Assembly (NCBI RefSeq): GCF_047872805.1
Contig: NZ_JBLQUK010000004.1
Location: 1 to 64,000, forward strand
Direction: 5' to 3'
Source of the DNA: Erythrobacter sp047872805
GTDB taxonomy: Bacteria > Pseudomonadota > Alphaproteobacteria > Sphingomonadales > Sphingomonadaceae
Length of the DNA: 64,000 bases
Positions 50,580 to 59,578 of this stretch are shown one piece after another. Position numbers and translations under genes: made by a program. The notes under the pieces were generated by a model. That model ran no database searches. It saw only the letters and a list, made by a program, of their open reading frames with translations, and was not told the DNA's origin. Numbering within the stretch: the first letter of the stretch is position 1; every line of letters begins with the position of its first letter.

Positions 50580-51905
50580 ATGAACGAGGTTGGGGCAGCC
50601 GCAGAGCGGAACCTGTGGGGCGCGATCAAACCCTATCTCGAAAAGGAATCGCTGGCGGCGTTCTTTCTCGGCGTGTCCTCTGGCTTTCCCTATGCGTTGA
50701 TCGGCGCGACTTTGACCTCTCGACTGGCACAGGACGGGATCGACAAGAAAACCGTTACGGCTTTCACCTTGGTGTTCCTTGCGTATAATTTCAAATTCCT
50801 TTGGGCGTGGGTCATTGATGGGGTGCGCTTGCCGGTAATCGGACGGCTGGGACAGCGTGTGTCATGGATGCTGCTGACCGGGGTGCTGGTGATTGCGGCG
50901 GTGTCAAATCTGGCAATGGTCGATCCCGCGGCGAATATCGGCTGGGTCGCTACCTCTGCGATCCTTGTCGGGATAGCCGGGGCGACATTTGATATTGTCA
51001 TTGATGCTTACCGGATTGAAACGCTGAAACCCGAACAACTTGGCGTTGGATCGGGGATGACCCAATATGGCTGGCGGATCGGGGCAGCGGCGGCGGGCGC
51101 GCTGGCGCTGGTGCTGGCAGCGCGAGTGGGATGGGAGATCGCCTATATCGCCTGCGCGGCGTTCGCATTGCCTGCGATGCTGACCGCGCTGGTGATGGGA
51201 GAACCGGCAAGACGGCAAATCCCGGCGCGAACCAAGGGCGTGCGCGAGGCGTTTCGCGCCATCTATGGCCCCTTCACTGAATTCTTCATGCGCAAGGGTG
51301 CGCTGTTGGTGCTGCTGTTCATCCTGTTGCACAAGATCGGCGACACACTGGCGAACCTGACAGCGCGGCTGCTGCTCGACGACAAGGGATATTCGAACGA
51401 TGAGATCGCCATTTACGATGTCGGCGTCGGGTTCTGGGCGTTTCTGATCGGGATTTTCGTGGGCGGGGTGCTCTATTCGCGGCTCGGGATGAAACGGTCG
51501 GTGCTGCTCAGCCTTGTGCTGATGGGGGTGTCGAACCTCAGCTTTGCGCTGCTTGCGGCGGTGGACAAGACCAATCTGGGGTTGGCGGCGACCTTCACCT
51601 TTGAGAATTTCGCCAGCGGTATCGGCGGAGTGACCGTCGTGGCGTATTTCGCTGCGCTCACTGACCTGCGCTTCACCGCGTCGCAATATGCGCTGATCTC
51701 GGCGGCAGCGAGCATCGTCGGGCGAGTGCTGACCGGGACCACGGCAGGTGCGCTGGTGGAGGCGTTTGGCTATGTGAATTTCTACCTGTTCACCACGGCG
51801 GCGGCGCTGCCGGGGATCGTATTGTTCTGGCTGATGATGCGCGCCGGGTTGATCGACGCCTCGATCGGCACGGCGGGCACCGAACCCGCGCCGGAGAGCG
51901 GTTAG
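50580..51905 (+). CDS. AmpG-like muropeptide permease (MFS)
   Basis: A 441-residue MFS transporter with about twelve helices. The start of the first helices (LAAFFLGVSSGFPYALIGATLTSRLAQDGIDKKTVTAFTLVFLAYNFKFLWAWVIDG) matches AmpG-type permeases, which import anhydro-muropeptides released by lytic transglycosylases such as the Slt at 16345. The cargo is inferred from the family. The ATG at 50580 gives MNEVGAAAERNLWG. Its stop is nested with that of folC. Confidence 0.85.
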   Translation: MNEVGAAAERNLWGAIKPYLEKESLAAFFLGVSSGFPYALIGATLTSRLAQDGIDKKTVTAFTLVFLAYNFKFLWAWVIDGVRLPVIGRLGQRVSWMLLTGVLVIAAVSNLAMVDPAANIGWVATSAILVGIAGATFDIVIDAYRIETLKPEQLGVGSGMTQYGWRIGAAAAGALALVLAARVGWEIAYIACAAFALPAMLTALVMGEPARRQIPARTKGVREAFRAIYGPFTEFFMRKGALLVLLFILLHKIGDTLANLTARLLLDDKGYSNDEIAIYDVGVGFWAFLIGIFVGGVLYSRLGMKRSVLLSLVLMGVSNLSFALLAAVDKTNLGLAATFTFENFASGIGGVTVVAYFAALTDLRFTASQYALISAAASIVGRVLTGTTAGALVEAFGYVNFYLFTTAAALPGIVLFWLMMRAGLIDASIGTAGTEPAPESG

Positions 51906-53236
51906 TCAGGCACTTCATCGTTCAGCCGCAATGCCTCGCCCGCGAGGTAGAGCGATCCGGCGATCAGGATAGGGTAGCCGTCGTCGGGCATGTTGAGCAG
52001 GGCGTCTTCAAGATTGCTCGCGGTGCGGGCATCTGGTCCAAATGCTTCGACCGGGTGCGACGGATGGCCCGGCACGGGGACGACCGTCAGCGTACGAACC
52101 CGATCGCCCAGCGGGCCAATGATTGCGCCGGGTTCCTTGCCTTCGATCATCCCGATCACGAGATGCAGTGACTGCGTATCATCCGGCAAGGCATCGGCGA
52201 TGACCTGACCGGCGCTGGGGTTATGACCGCCGTCCAGAATGACTTTCGGACTGGATGTGAGCGCAGTCAGCGGCCCTTCGCCAAGCGTTTGCAGGCGGGC
52301 AGGCCACTTGGCGCTCAGGATGCCAGCTTTTGTTGCGGTGATCGAAACTGGAATCTTGTCCTGCGACTTGATCATTGCGATGGCGAGTGCAGCGTTGCGC
52401 GCCTGATGTGCGCCGGGAATCATCGGGAATGGGAAGTCCTGTCCAACACCAGATTCGGAGTAATCGAACATGTAGAGGCGACCGCCCTCGGCTGAGTCGC
52501 AAATCCAGCCATGGCCAAACTCCGACAGCGGTGCGCCAACCGGCCCCGCAACATCATGGATCGCGGCCTGCGCTTCGCTGGGGTAGAGGGTGCCGAGGGT
52601 CACCAGCGGCACGCCGCGCTTTGCGATCCCCGCCTTTTCAAACGCGATCCGCGCCATCGGCTCAGTCGGCACCCCTTCCTCTGGTGCCAGCAGGAAGCGT
52701 TCGTGATCCAGCCCCAGCGCCGCGATCCCGCAGGCCGCCAGCACGTCAGGCTCCAGTACGTTGGTCGCATCAAACCGCCCACCCATGCCAACCTCGACCA
52801 CGCAGGCATCCGCCGGGGTGCGGCTGAAGGCGAGGAACGCGGCGGCGATAGTGACTTCGAAGAAGCTGGGGGCGAGGTCAGCGCCCGTATCCAGCACCTC
52901 CTCAAGCAGGTCGGCCAGCGGACCGTCTTCGATCAGCCTGCCTGCCAGCCGGATCCGTTCGTTGTAGCGCACCAGATGCGGCGAGGTGGTGACGTGGACG
53001 CGGTATCCTTCGGCCTCCAGCATCGCCCTCAGGAAAGCGCAGGTCGAACCCTTGCCATTGGTCCCCGCAACGTGGAAAACCGGGGGCAATCTGCGGTGCG
53101 GATTGCCGAGCCGCCCCATCATTGCGCGGATCGTGTCGAGGCCCAAGCGGCCCTGCGGCACGCTAAGCGCGCTCAGCCGATCAAGCTGAGCCTGCACCGC
53201 CGGGTCGTCAGAATGGCCGAAATCGAGCGACTTCAC
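51902..53236 (-). CDS. folC: Bifunctional folylpolyglutamate/dihydrofolate synthase
   Basis: A 444-residue Mur ligase-like enzyme that adds glutamate to dihydropteroate and folates. The ATP motif HVAGTNGKGSTCAFLRAM is followed by VTTSPHLVRYNERIRL and CVVEVGMGGRFDATNVL. The C-terminal domain has VILDGGHNPSAGQVI. The start is GTG at 53236, giving MKSLDFGHSDDPAV. It is the last gene of the lapA-pyrF-trp-accD operon, 14 bases after accD. Confidence 0.94.
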   Translation of the reverse strand: MKSLDFGHSDDPAVQAQLDRLSALSVPQGRLGLDTIRAMMGRLGNPHRRLPPVFHVAGTNGKGSTCAFLRAMLEAEGYRVHVTTSPHLVRYNERIRLAGRLIEDGPLADLLEEVLDTGADLAPSFFEVTIAAAFLAFSRTPADACVVEVGMGGRFDATNVLEPDVLAACGIAALGLDHERFLLAPEEGVPTEPMARIAFEKAGIAKRGVPLVTLGTLYPSEAQAAIHDVAGPVGAPLSEFGHGWICDSAEGGRLYMFDYSESGVGQDFPFPMIPGAHQARNAALAIAMIKSQDKIPVSITATKAGILSAKWPARLQTLGEGPLTALTSSPKVILDGGHNPSAGQVIADALPDDTQSLHLVIGMIEGKEPGAIIGPLGDRVRTLTVVPVPGHPSHPVEAFGPDARTASNLEDALLNMPDDGYPILIAGSLYLAGEALRLNDEVPD

Positions 53237-53250
53237 GGCAAGTCAGCGGA

Positions 53251-54102
53251 TTACGCAGCCTTGCTCGGCGCGAGATAATCCAGCACATTTGCCAGCGTCG
53301 CTTTCAACTCACGTCGTGGCACAACCATATCGACCATGCCGTGTTTGTGCAGATATTCAGCGCGCTGGAACCCTTCGGGCAATTGCTCTCGGATTGTGTC
53401 CTGGATCACGCGCTGCCCCGCAAATCCGATCAGCGCGCCGGGTTCGGCAATGTGGATATCGCCGAGCATGGCATAGCTGGCGGTGACCCCTCCGGTCGTC
53501 GGGTCGGTCAGCACGACAATATAGGGCAGGCCCGCCGCTTTCAGCCGCCGGGTCATGACCGTCGCGCGCGGCATCTGCATCAGGCTGAGAATCCCCTCTT
53601 GCATCCGCGCGCCACCCGCTGCGGTGACGACGACATAGGGGCACTTGCGGGTTAGCGCGCGCTCTGCCCCGGCGCAAAAAGCCATGCCGACCGCCATGCC
53701 CATCGACCCGCCCATGAAGCTGAAATCCTGCACCCCGACGACTGCCTTGTGGCCGTCAATCGTGCCGGAGCCGACCACAAAGGCATCGTCATGCGGGTTT
53801 GCGGCACGCGCGGCCTTTATCCGGTCGCTGTATTTCTTGGTGTCCTTGAATTTCAGCGGGTCCTCTTCGACCTGCGGCTGCGGCAAGAGCTCGAACCCGG
53901 CATCGAGCAACAGCGCGAGGCGCGCATCCGCGCCAATCCGTCCGTGATATTCGCAGCGCGGGCAGACGCTGAGGTTTTCCTCATATTCGGCAACGAACAG
54001 CATTTCCTGACAGCTCTTGCATTTGATCCAGAGATCTTTCTCGGTGCTTTTCTTGTCGGCGCTGAAACCGAGCGAATTGCGGACGCGGGTGAACCAGTTC
54101 AT
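53251..54102 (-). CDS. accD: Acetyl-CoA carboxylase carboxyltransferase beta subunit
   Basis: A 283-residue subunit that forms malonyl-CoA in fatty acid synthesis together with AccA. The N-terminal zinc ribbon is CKSCQEMLF...CPRCEYHG (four Cys), and the crotonase-like core has FSFMGGSMGMAVGMAF and TAAGGARMQEGILSLMQMPR. The ATG at 54102 overlaps the trpA stop as ATGA, which fixes the start. A longer upstream frame is antisense-like noise over trpA. Association of accD with trp and folC is a known arrangement in alphaproteobacteria. Confidence 0.97.
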   Translation of the reverse strand: MNWFTRVRNSLGFSADKKSTEKDLWIKCKSCQEMLFVAEYEENLSVCPRCEYHGRIGADARLALLLDAGFELLPQPQVEEDPLKFKDTKKYSDRIKAARAANPHDDAFVVGSGTIDGHKAVVGVQDFSFMGGSMGMAVGMAFCAGAERALTRKCPYVVVTAAGGARMQEGILSLMQMPRATVMTRRLKAAGLPYIVVLTDPTTGGVTASYAMLGDIHIAEPGALIGFAGQRVIQDTIREQLPEGFQRAEYLHKHGMVDMVVPRRELKATLANVLDYLAPSKAA

Positions 54103-54893
54103 TGTGCGGTCTCCTGTCGGGCGGCGTGGACGGCTGCAGCGAGCGCGGACGTCAACTCCCTTAGCTTGGCAGGAGCCTCTGCGCCATATTCGCCGACAAT
54201 TTCCACCAATGCTGAGCCGACCACGACGCCATCTGCGACCTTGGCAATGGCGGCGGCCTGCTCTGGCGTGCGCACGCCGAAACCGACCGCGACGGGCAGA
54301 TCGGTCGAAGCCTTCAATTGCGCCACGGCTTCCTCGATGCTGGCCTGCACGGCCTGCTGCTTGCCGGTGATCCCGGCGACCGAGACGTAGTAGATGAACC
54401 CGGCTGAGCCTTCGAGCACCTGCGGCAGGCGCGCGGCATCGGTGGTGGGGGTGGCGAGGCGGATCGGGGCGATGCCGTGCGCGCGCAAAGCTGGGCCGAG
54501 CGCGTCGTCTTCTTCTGGCGGGATATCGACGCAAATGACGCCGTCCACGCCCGCAGCGGCTGCGGCCTCGGCGAACCACTCCGGCCCGCGCCGCACCATC
54601 GGGTTGGCATAGCCCATCAGCACCAACGGCACGTTAGAGTGCCGGGCGCGAAAGGTGCTGGCGTAGCGCAGCACATCTGCGGTGGTCGTGCCTGCGCCGA
54701 GGCTCCGCAAGTTGGCGGCCTGAATCGCGGGGCCATCGGCCATCGGATCGGTGAAGGGCATGCCCAATTCGATCACATCCGCGCCGCCTTCCACCAGCGC
54801 ATCGAGATTGGCCGCCGTGTCGCCATCGCCTGCGGTGATGAAGCAGACGAGCGCGGGGCGGGAGGCGGCGAAGGTGGTGGAGAGGCGGGTCAT
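54099..54893 (-). CDS. trpA: Tryptophan synthase alpha subunit
   Basis: A 264-residue TIM barrel that releases indole from indole-glycerol phosphate. The catalytic Glu and Asp lie in VIELGMPFTDPMADGP, with FITAGDGD at the N-terminus and YYVSVAGITG and VGFGVRTPEQAAAIAKVADGVVVGSALVE at the phosphate site. Its start overlaps the stop of the small gene orf65 as ATGA, and its own stop overlaps the accD start. The length is normal. Confidence 0.97.
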   Translation of the reverse strand: MTRLSTTFAASRPALVCFITAGDGDTAANLDALVEGGADVIELGMPFTDPMADGPAIQAANLRSLGAGTTTADVLRYASTFRARHSNVPLVLMGYANPMVRRGPEWFAEAAAAAGVDGVICVDIPPEEDDALGPALRAHGIAPIRLATPTTDAARLPQVLEGSAGFIYYVSVAGITGKQQAVQASIEEAVAQLKASTDLPVAVGFGVRTPEQAAAIAKVADGVVVGSALVEIVGEYGAEAPAKLRELTSALAAAVHAARQETAQ

Positions 54894-55087
54894 TTTGGGT
54901 GATTCTTCCAGCGCCGTAAATCCATAAGCGCGAGTATTGGCGATGCCAGAGTTACTCCGATCAAACCGCTTTTTGCCGCTTCCCAGCTGAAAGCACCATC
55001 TTTGAAATAGGTTACAGCAATGATCGTGAGCCAGAGCAGGATGAGATAAAGAGCCAGTTGCTTGATAAGATAGCCAAAGGAGGTCAA
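54890..55087 (-). CDS. Small two-helix membrane protein inside the trp operon (65 aa)
   Basis: I do not recognise it. It lies between trpB and trpA, overlapping trpB as TTGA (start TTG) and trpA as ATGA (stop). Two hydrophobic helices are evident: LIKQLALYLILLWLTIIAVTYF and LIGVTLASPILALMDL, separated by a short Lys-rich linker. The C-terminus is DLRRWKNHPK, basic and probably cytoplasmic. No enzyme motif is present. Overlaps on both sides show that it is translated with the trp genes. Known bacterial TrpBA pairs usually lie directly adjacent, so this insertion is unusual. Confidence 0.65.
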   Translation of the reverse strand: MTSFGYLIKQLALYLILLWLTIIAVTYFKDGAFSWEAAKSGLIGVTLASPILALMDLRRWKNHPK

Positions 55088-56298
55088 AGCTCCACCCCCA
55101 GCTTTTCCGCCACCGTAAAAATATCCTTATCCCCGCGCCCGCACAGATTCATCAGCACGATGCTGTCCTTGGGCATGGTCGGCGCGACCTTCGCCACAGC
55201 GGCAATCGCGTGAGCAGGCTCGAGCGCGGGAATGATCCCCTCGGTCCTGCAGAGCAGCTGGAAGCCCTCGAGAGCCTCGTCGTCGGTGACGGCAGTGTAA
55301 TCGACGCGGCCTGATTCCTTCAGCCATGCGTGCTCTGGCCCAATACCGGGGTAGTCCAACCCTGCGCTGATCGAGTGGCCTTCGGTGATCTGGCCGTCCT
55401 CGTCCTGCAACAGATAGGTGCGGTTGCCGTGGAGCACGCCGGGCGATCCGCCGAGCAGGCTGGCGGCGTGTTGGTCACCGTCGAGGCCGTGGCCTGCCGC
55501 TTCGACACCGAGCATCTTTACGTCGGCATCGTCGAGGAACGGGTGAAACAGCCCCAGCGCATTCGACCCGCCGCCAATGCAGGCGACCAGCAGGTCAGGG
55601 AGGCGGCCCACGCGGTCCAGCATCTGCGCGCGGGCTTCCTTGCCGATCACGCTCTGGAAGTTGCGCACCATCTCCGGGTAGGGGTGCGGACCTGCGGCGG
55701 TGCCGATGATGTAGAAGGTGTCGTGGACATTCGCGACCCAGTCGCGCAGCCCCTCGTTCATCGCGTCCTTGAGCGTCGCCCCGCCGCTCGTGACGGGGAT
55801 CACCTCGGCGCCGAGCAGCTTCATGCGGAACACGTTGGGCGATTGGCGCTTCACGTCCTCTGCCCCCATATAGATCACGCAAGGCAGGCCGAAGCGCGCG
55901 CAAACCGTAGCGGTCGCCACCCCGTGCTGCCCTGCGCCGGTCTCGGCGATGATGCGGGTCTTGCCCATCCGCATCGCCAGCAGGATCTGCCCGATGCAAT
56001 TGTTGATCTTGTGCGCGCCGGTGTGATTGAGCTCGTCGCGCTTGAACCACACCTGCGCGCCCCCGAGTTCCTCGGTAAGGCGCGGCGCGAAATAGAGCGG
56101 GCTGGGGCGACCGACGTAATGCTCGAGCAGATCGTCGAACTCGGCCTGAAACGCCGGGTCGGCCCGCGCTTTGCGGTATTCACGCTCCAGATCCAGCACC
56201 AGCGGCATCAGCGTTTCGGCGACATAGCGCCCGCCGAACTGGCCGAAATGGCCGCGTTCGTCTGGTTGGGTGCGGAAGGAGTTAGGGTGCGTGTTCAT
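55084..56298 (-). CDS. trpB: Tryptophan synthase beta subunit
   Basis: A 404-residue PLP enzyme that condenses indole with serine. The PLP Lys is in HTGAHKINNC, and PSPLYFAPRLTEELGGA, GAGQHGVATATVCARFGL and CIGGGSNALGLFHPF are standard family motifs, followed by EGHSISAGLDYPGIGPEHAWLK. Its start overlaps the trpF stop as ATGA, and its stop overlaps the TTG start of orf65. It is the upstream partner of trpA, separated only by orf65. Confidence 0.98.
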   Translation of the reverse strand: MNTHPNSFRTQPDERGHFGQFGGRYVAETLMPLVLDLEREYRKARADPAFQAEFDDLLEHYVGRPSPLYFAPRLTEELGGAQVWFKRDELNHTGAHKINNCIGQILLAMRMGKTRIIAETGAGQHGVATATVCARFGLPCVIYMGAEDVKRQSPNVFRMKLLGAEVIPVTSGGATLKDAMNEGLRDWVANVHDTFYIIGTAAGPHPYPEMVRNFQSVIGKEARAQMLDRVGRLPDLLVACIGGGSNALGLFHPFLDDADVKMLGVEAAGHGLDGDQHAASLLGGSPGVLHGNRTYLLQDEDGQITEGHSISAGLDYPGIGPEHAWLKESGRVDYTAVTDDEALEGFQLLCRTEGIIPALEPAHAIAAVAKVAPTMPKDSIVLMNLCGRGDKDIFTVAEKLGVEL

Positions 56299-56930
56299 AG
56301 CCGCGCGGCTTTGCAGAAGGCGGCGATTTTGTCCACGTCCTTGATACCGGGCGCGCTCTCGACCCCCGAAGATGTATCGACCAGCGGCGCACCAGTCAGT
56401 CTGATCGCGTCAGCGACATTGGCGGCGGTGAGCCCCCCTGCGAGGCCCCACGGCAGCGCGCCATTGTAGAGGCGGAGCAGCGACCAGTCGAATTGGTGCC
56501 CCATGCCGCCGGGCATCATTCCTTTGGGAGTCTTGGCATCGAACAGAATAAAATCTGCTGCCTGCGCGTAAAGATCGGCGCGCACGACATCCTCCGCACT
56601 TTCCACGCTCAGCACTTTCCACAGGGGCAAACCAAACCGCGCCCGAACCTCCGCCGCGCGTTCAGGGGTTTCGTGGCCGTGGAGCTGGATCGCATCGAGC
56701 TTTCCTGCGACCACTGCCAAGCTCAACAACTCGTCATCGGCATCGACGAACACGCCCGCCTTTCGGATCGCCGTGCCAGCAACATCGGCCAGCCGCGCTG
56801 CGATGTCGGATGAGACAAAGCGCGGGGATGGGCGATAGAAATTGAGCCCGCACCATTCGGCCCCGGCGGTGATCGACGCGCGGATCGCTTCAGGGCTGGA
56901 AACCCCGCAGATCTTGATCTGGGCAGCCAT
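56295..56930 (-). CDS. trpF: Phosphoribosylanthranilate isomerase
   Basis: A 211-residue TIM barrel converting PRA to CdRP in tryptophan synthesis. It starts MAAQIKICGVSSPEAI, with the catalytic Cys in KICG, and continues with LDAIQLHG, ILFDAKTPKGMMPGG and LAGGLTAANVADAIRLTG. The ATG at 56930 is 18 bases from pyrF. A duplicated copy of the junction just upstream contains a first ATG that stops after three codons. Confidence 0.95.
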   Translation of the reverse strand: MAAQIKICGVSSPEAIRASITAGAEWCGLNFYRPSPRFVSSDIAARLADVAGTAIRKAGVFVDADDELLSLAVVAGKLDAIQLHGHETPERAAEVRARFGLPLWKVLSVESAEDVVRADLYAQAADFILFDAKTPKGMMPGGMGHQFDWSLLRLYNGALPWGLAGGLTAANVADAIRLTGAPLVDTSSGVESAPGIKDVDKIAAFCKAARL

Positions 56931-56948
56931 CGTCTAACCAGCCATTGT

Positions 56949-57623
56949 CTAAAGCGTCGCTTCGATCGCCCGTGCGGCTGCGACCGGGTCCTCTGCGCGG
57001 CTGATCGGGCGACCGATCACCAGCACGCTCGCGCCATCGTCGCGTGCTTGGCGCGGGGTGACAGTGCGTTTCTGGTCGCCCGTTTGCGAACCGGCAGGGC
57101 GCAGGCCGGGGACGACGAAAAATCCGTCTTTCCATTGGCGGCGCACCTGCTTCACTTCTTGCCCCGAACAGACAATACCATCCAGCCCGGCGGTGTGTGC
57201 GAGTTCGGCCAGCCGCAAGACGTGATCGTGCGGCGTCCCGCCAACTCCGGTGCGCGCCAGATCGGTTTCATCGAGGCTGGTTAGCATGGTTACGCCCACC
57301 ACCTTGCAGCCTTCCGCTGCCGCCGCCTTGGCATCTTCCATCATTGCGCGTCCGCCGCTGGCATGGACGGTCACAATCCGCGGTTCATAGAGATGCACCG
57401 CTTGCATCGCGCTGGCGACGGTGTTGGGGATATCGTGAAATTTGAGGTCGAGGAAGACTGGCAGCCCCATATGCGCAATTTCGCGGACCCCGTGGGGACC
57501 ATGCGCGCAGTAAAATTCCAGCCCGAGCTTTACCCCGCCGATATGCGATTTCACCTTTTCGATGAGCGCCTTGGCAGGTTCGATTTGCGGAACATCCAGT
57601 GCGAGATAGATGGGATTGCTCAT
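56949..57623 (-). CDS. pyrF: Orotidine-5'-phosphate decarboxylase
   Basis: A 224-residue TIM barrel, the last step of UMP synthesis. It has YLALDVPQIEPAKALIEKV, VFLDLKFHDIPNTVASAM, with the catalytic Asp-Lys-Asp set in DLKFHD, VTMLTSLDE and VVPGLRPAGSQTGDQKRTVTPRQARDDGASVLVIGRPI. It starts within ATGA of the lapA-like stop and is upstream of trpF, a pairing seen in alphaproteobacteria. Confidence 0.96.
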   Translation of the reverse strand: MSNPIYLALDVPQIEPAKALIEKVKSHIGGVKLGLEFYCAHGPHGVREIAHMGLPVFLDLKFHDIPNTVASAMQAVHLYEPRIVTVHASGGRAMMEDAKAAAAEGCKVVGVTMLTSLDETDLARTGVGGTPHDHVLRLAELAHTAGLDGIVCSGQEVKQVRRQWKDGFFVVPGLRPAGSQTGDQKRTVTPRQARDDGASVLVIGRPISRAEDPVAAARAIEATL

Positions 57624-58021
57624 GCTTCGGGGCGGTCCGGGTTGGGCTGCGATGGCGCAAGGTTGTTTTCGCTATCCGCCGCATTATCCTCCGGCCTGTC
57701 CACAGGCTGCTGAGCCGGTTCTGCCGTGCGCGGTTCGTGCCGATGCGCCAGCGCGGTGGATTTGATCGACGCCTCCAGACTGCGGATACGGCGCCCAAGG
57801 CTCCATTTGACGCTGCGGTGATACAGCCAGAGCGGCACCAGCCCCAGCAGGAAAGCGACAATCACCAGCACGGGAATCTTGGTTTCCAGCACCAGATTTT
57901 CCCACAGGTTCACTTCGACCGTATCCCAATTGAAGAAGGAAAAAGTCAAAATCCCGAACAGGATCAGGACCCAGATAATGGTGCGTATAATCTGCACTGG
58001 TTTCGACCCCCTCTTGGTCAT
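57620..58021 (-). CDS. LapA-domain (DUF1049) membrane protein
   Basis: A 133-residue inner-membrane protein. Two helices (QIIRTIIWVLILFGILTFSFFNW and IPVLVIVAFLLGLVPLWLYHR) match the LipopolysaccharideA assembly LapA / DUF1049 pattern. The C-terminal 50 residues are hydrophilic and Pro/Asp-rich. In enterobacteria LapA works with LapB in LPS control, but no LapB gene is here. It leads the pyrF-trp-accD-folC operon, overlapping pyrF as ATGA. Confidence 0.82.
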   Translation of the reverse strand: MTKRGSKPVQIIRTIIWVLILFGILTFSFFNWDTVEVNLWENLVLETKIPVLVIVAFLLGLVPLWLYHRSVKWSLGRRIRSLEASIKSTALAHRHEPRTAEPAQQPVDRPEDNAADSENNLAPSQPNPDRPEA

Positions 58022-58065
58022 TCTTCAATGGACAGAATCCTAGGGCTTTTGCGGCTCGAGTCCAG

Positions 58066-59385
58066 TCAGAGCGTTTTGCCGAACACCCGCGCAAAGATCG
58101 TATCGACCTGGCGGAAGTGATATTCGAGGTCGAATTTCTCCTCCAATTCGGCATGCGATAGCGCAGCTGTGACCTCTTCGTCGGCTTTCAGCAGGTCGAG
58201 CAGCGACAGTGCGCCGGACGATTCCCACACTTTCATCGCATTGCGCTGCACCAGTCGATAGGCGTCTTCGCGGCTGACCCCGGCCTGTGTCAAAGCCAGC
58301 AGCACGCGCTGTGAATGGACAAGCCCGCCCATCGCATCGAGGTTCTTCTGCATCCGTTCGGGGTAGACCAGCAGCTTTTCAACCACGCCCGTCAGCCGCG
58401 CGAGCGAGAAATCGAGCGCAATTGCCGCATCTGGGCCGATGTAACGCTCCACCGAAGAGTGTGAGATGTCGCGTTCATGCCACAGCGCGACATTCTCAAG
58501 CGCGGGCATGGCATAGGCGCGGATCATGCGCGCCTGTCCGGTCAGGTTTTCGGTCAGCACCGGGTTGCGCTTGTGCGGCATGGCGCTGGAGCCTTTTTGC
58601 CCCGGAGAGAAATACTCCTCTGCCTCCAGCACTTCTGTGCGCTGCAAGTGGCGGATTTCCACCGCGAGCCGTTCAATGCTGCCCGCAATCACGGCGAGTG
58701 TGGCGAAATACATCGCATGCCGGTCGCGCGGGATCACCTGCGTGCTGATCGGTTCTGGCGTCAGGCCAAGCTGCTGGGCAACATAGGCTTCGACCGCCGG
58801 GTCGATATTGGCGAAGGTGCCGACCGCGCCCGACACCGCGCAAGTGGCGATTTCGGCACGCGCTGCGATTAGGCGCGTCTTGCATCGGTCAAATTCGGCG
58901 TAAGCTTGTGCCAGTTTCAGCCCAAACGTTACCGGTTCGGCATGGATACCGTGGCTGCGACCGATGGTGGGTGTGTATTTGTGTTCCTCTGCGCGCATCC
59001 GAATCGCCGTCAGCAGCGCGTCGAGATCGGCCAGCAGAATATCCGATGCCCGCGCCAACTGCACCGCCAGCGTGGTGTCGAGCACGTCGGACGAGGTCAT
59101 GCCCTGATGCATAAAGCGTGCTTCATCGCCGACCTGCTCTGCGACCCATGTCAGGAAGGCGATCACGTCATGCTTGGTAACGGCCTCGATCGCGTCGATG
59201 GCTTCGACGTCGATTTTGGGATTGGTCGCCCACCAATCCCACAGCGCCTTGGCCGCGCTGGCGGGGACGACGCCCATTTCGCCGAGTTTTTGCGTGGCAT
59301 GCGCTTCAATCTCGAACCAAATGCGGAATTTCGCTTCCGGTTCCCACAGTGCGGACATTTCGGGGCGGGCATAACGCGGGACCAT
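58066..59385 (-). CDS. purB: Adenylosuccinate lyase
   Basis: A 439-residue lyase acting twice in purine synthesis. It starts MVPRYARPEMSALWEPEAKF. HQGMTSSDVLDTTLAVQ, the signature SSAMPHKRNPVLTENLTG with catalytic Ser in the flexible loop, and RSHGIHAEPVTFGLKLA are present. An upstream frame to 59490 is not needed, and the ATG at 59385 gives the family N-terminus. Bases 59386-59578 separate it from the divergent DoxX-NDH-2 gene and hold the promoters. Confidence 0.97.
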   Translation of the reverse strand: MVPRYARPEMSALWEPEAKFRIWFEIEAHATQKLGEMGVVPASAAKALWDWWATNPKIDVEAIDAIEAVTKHDVIAFLTWVAEQVGDEARFMHQGMTSSDVLDTTLAVQLARASDILLADLDALLTAIRMRAEEHKYTPTIGRSHGIHAEPVTFGLKLAQAYAEFDRCKTRLIAARAEIATCAVSGAVGTFANIDPAVEAYVAQQLGLTPEPISTQVIPRDRHAMYFATLAVIAGSIERLAVEIRHLQRTEVLEAEEYFSPGQKGSSAMPHKRNPVLTENLTGQARMIRAYAMPALENVALWHERDISHSSVERYIGPDAAIALDFSLARLTGVVEKLLVYPERMQKNLDAMGGLVHSQRVLLALTQAGVSREDAYRLVQRNAMKVWESSGALSLLDLLKADEEVTAALSHAELEEKFDLEYHFRQVDTIFARVFGKTL

Positions 59386-59578
59386 GGGGTGCGATCTTTC
59401 CTGAACTGGGATGGGCGACAGGCGGTGCTTTGCCGCGCGGCTATTCCCGCTGCGCGCATTTTGCAAGCGCATGGGCGGCGCGCAATGCATGCGTGTCCCC
59501 GGTTGCGCCGTTCAAGCGCGCGCTTTGGTGTAACGCATTGGCAGCTTTCTACGTAAGAGGCGGCAGGAGGAACAATTC

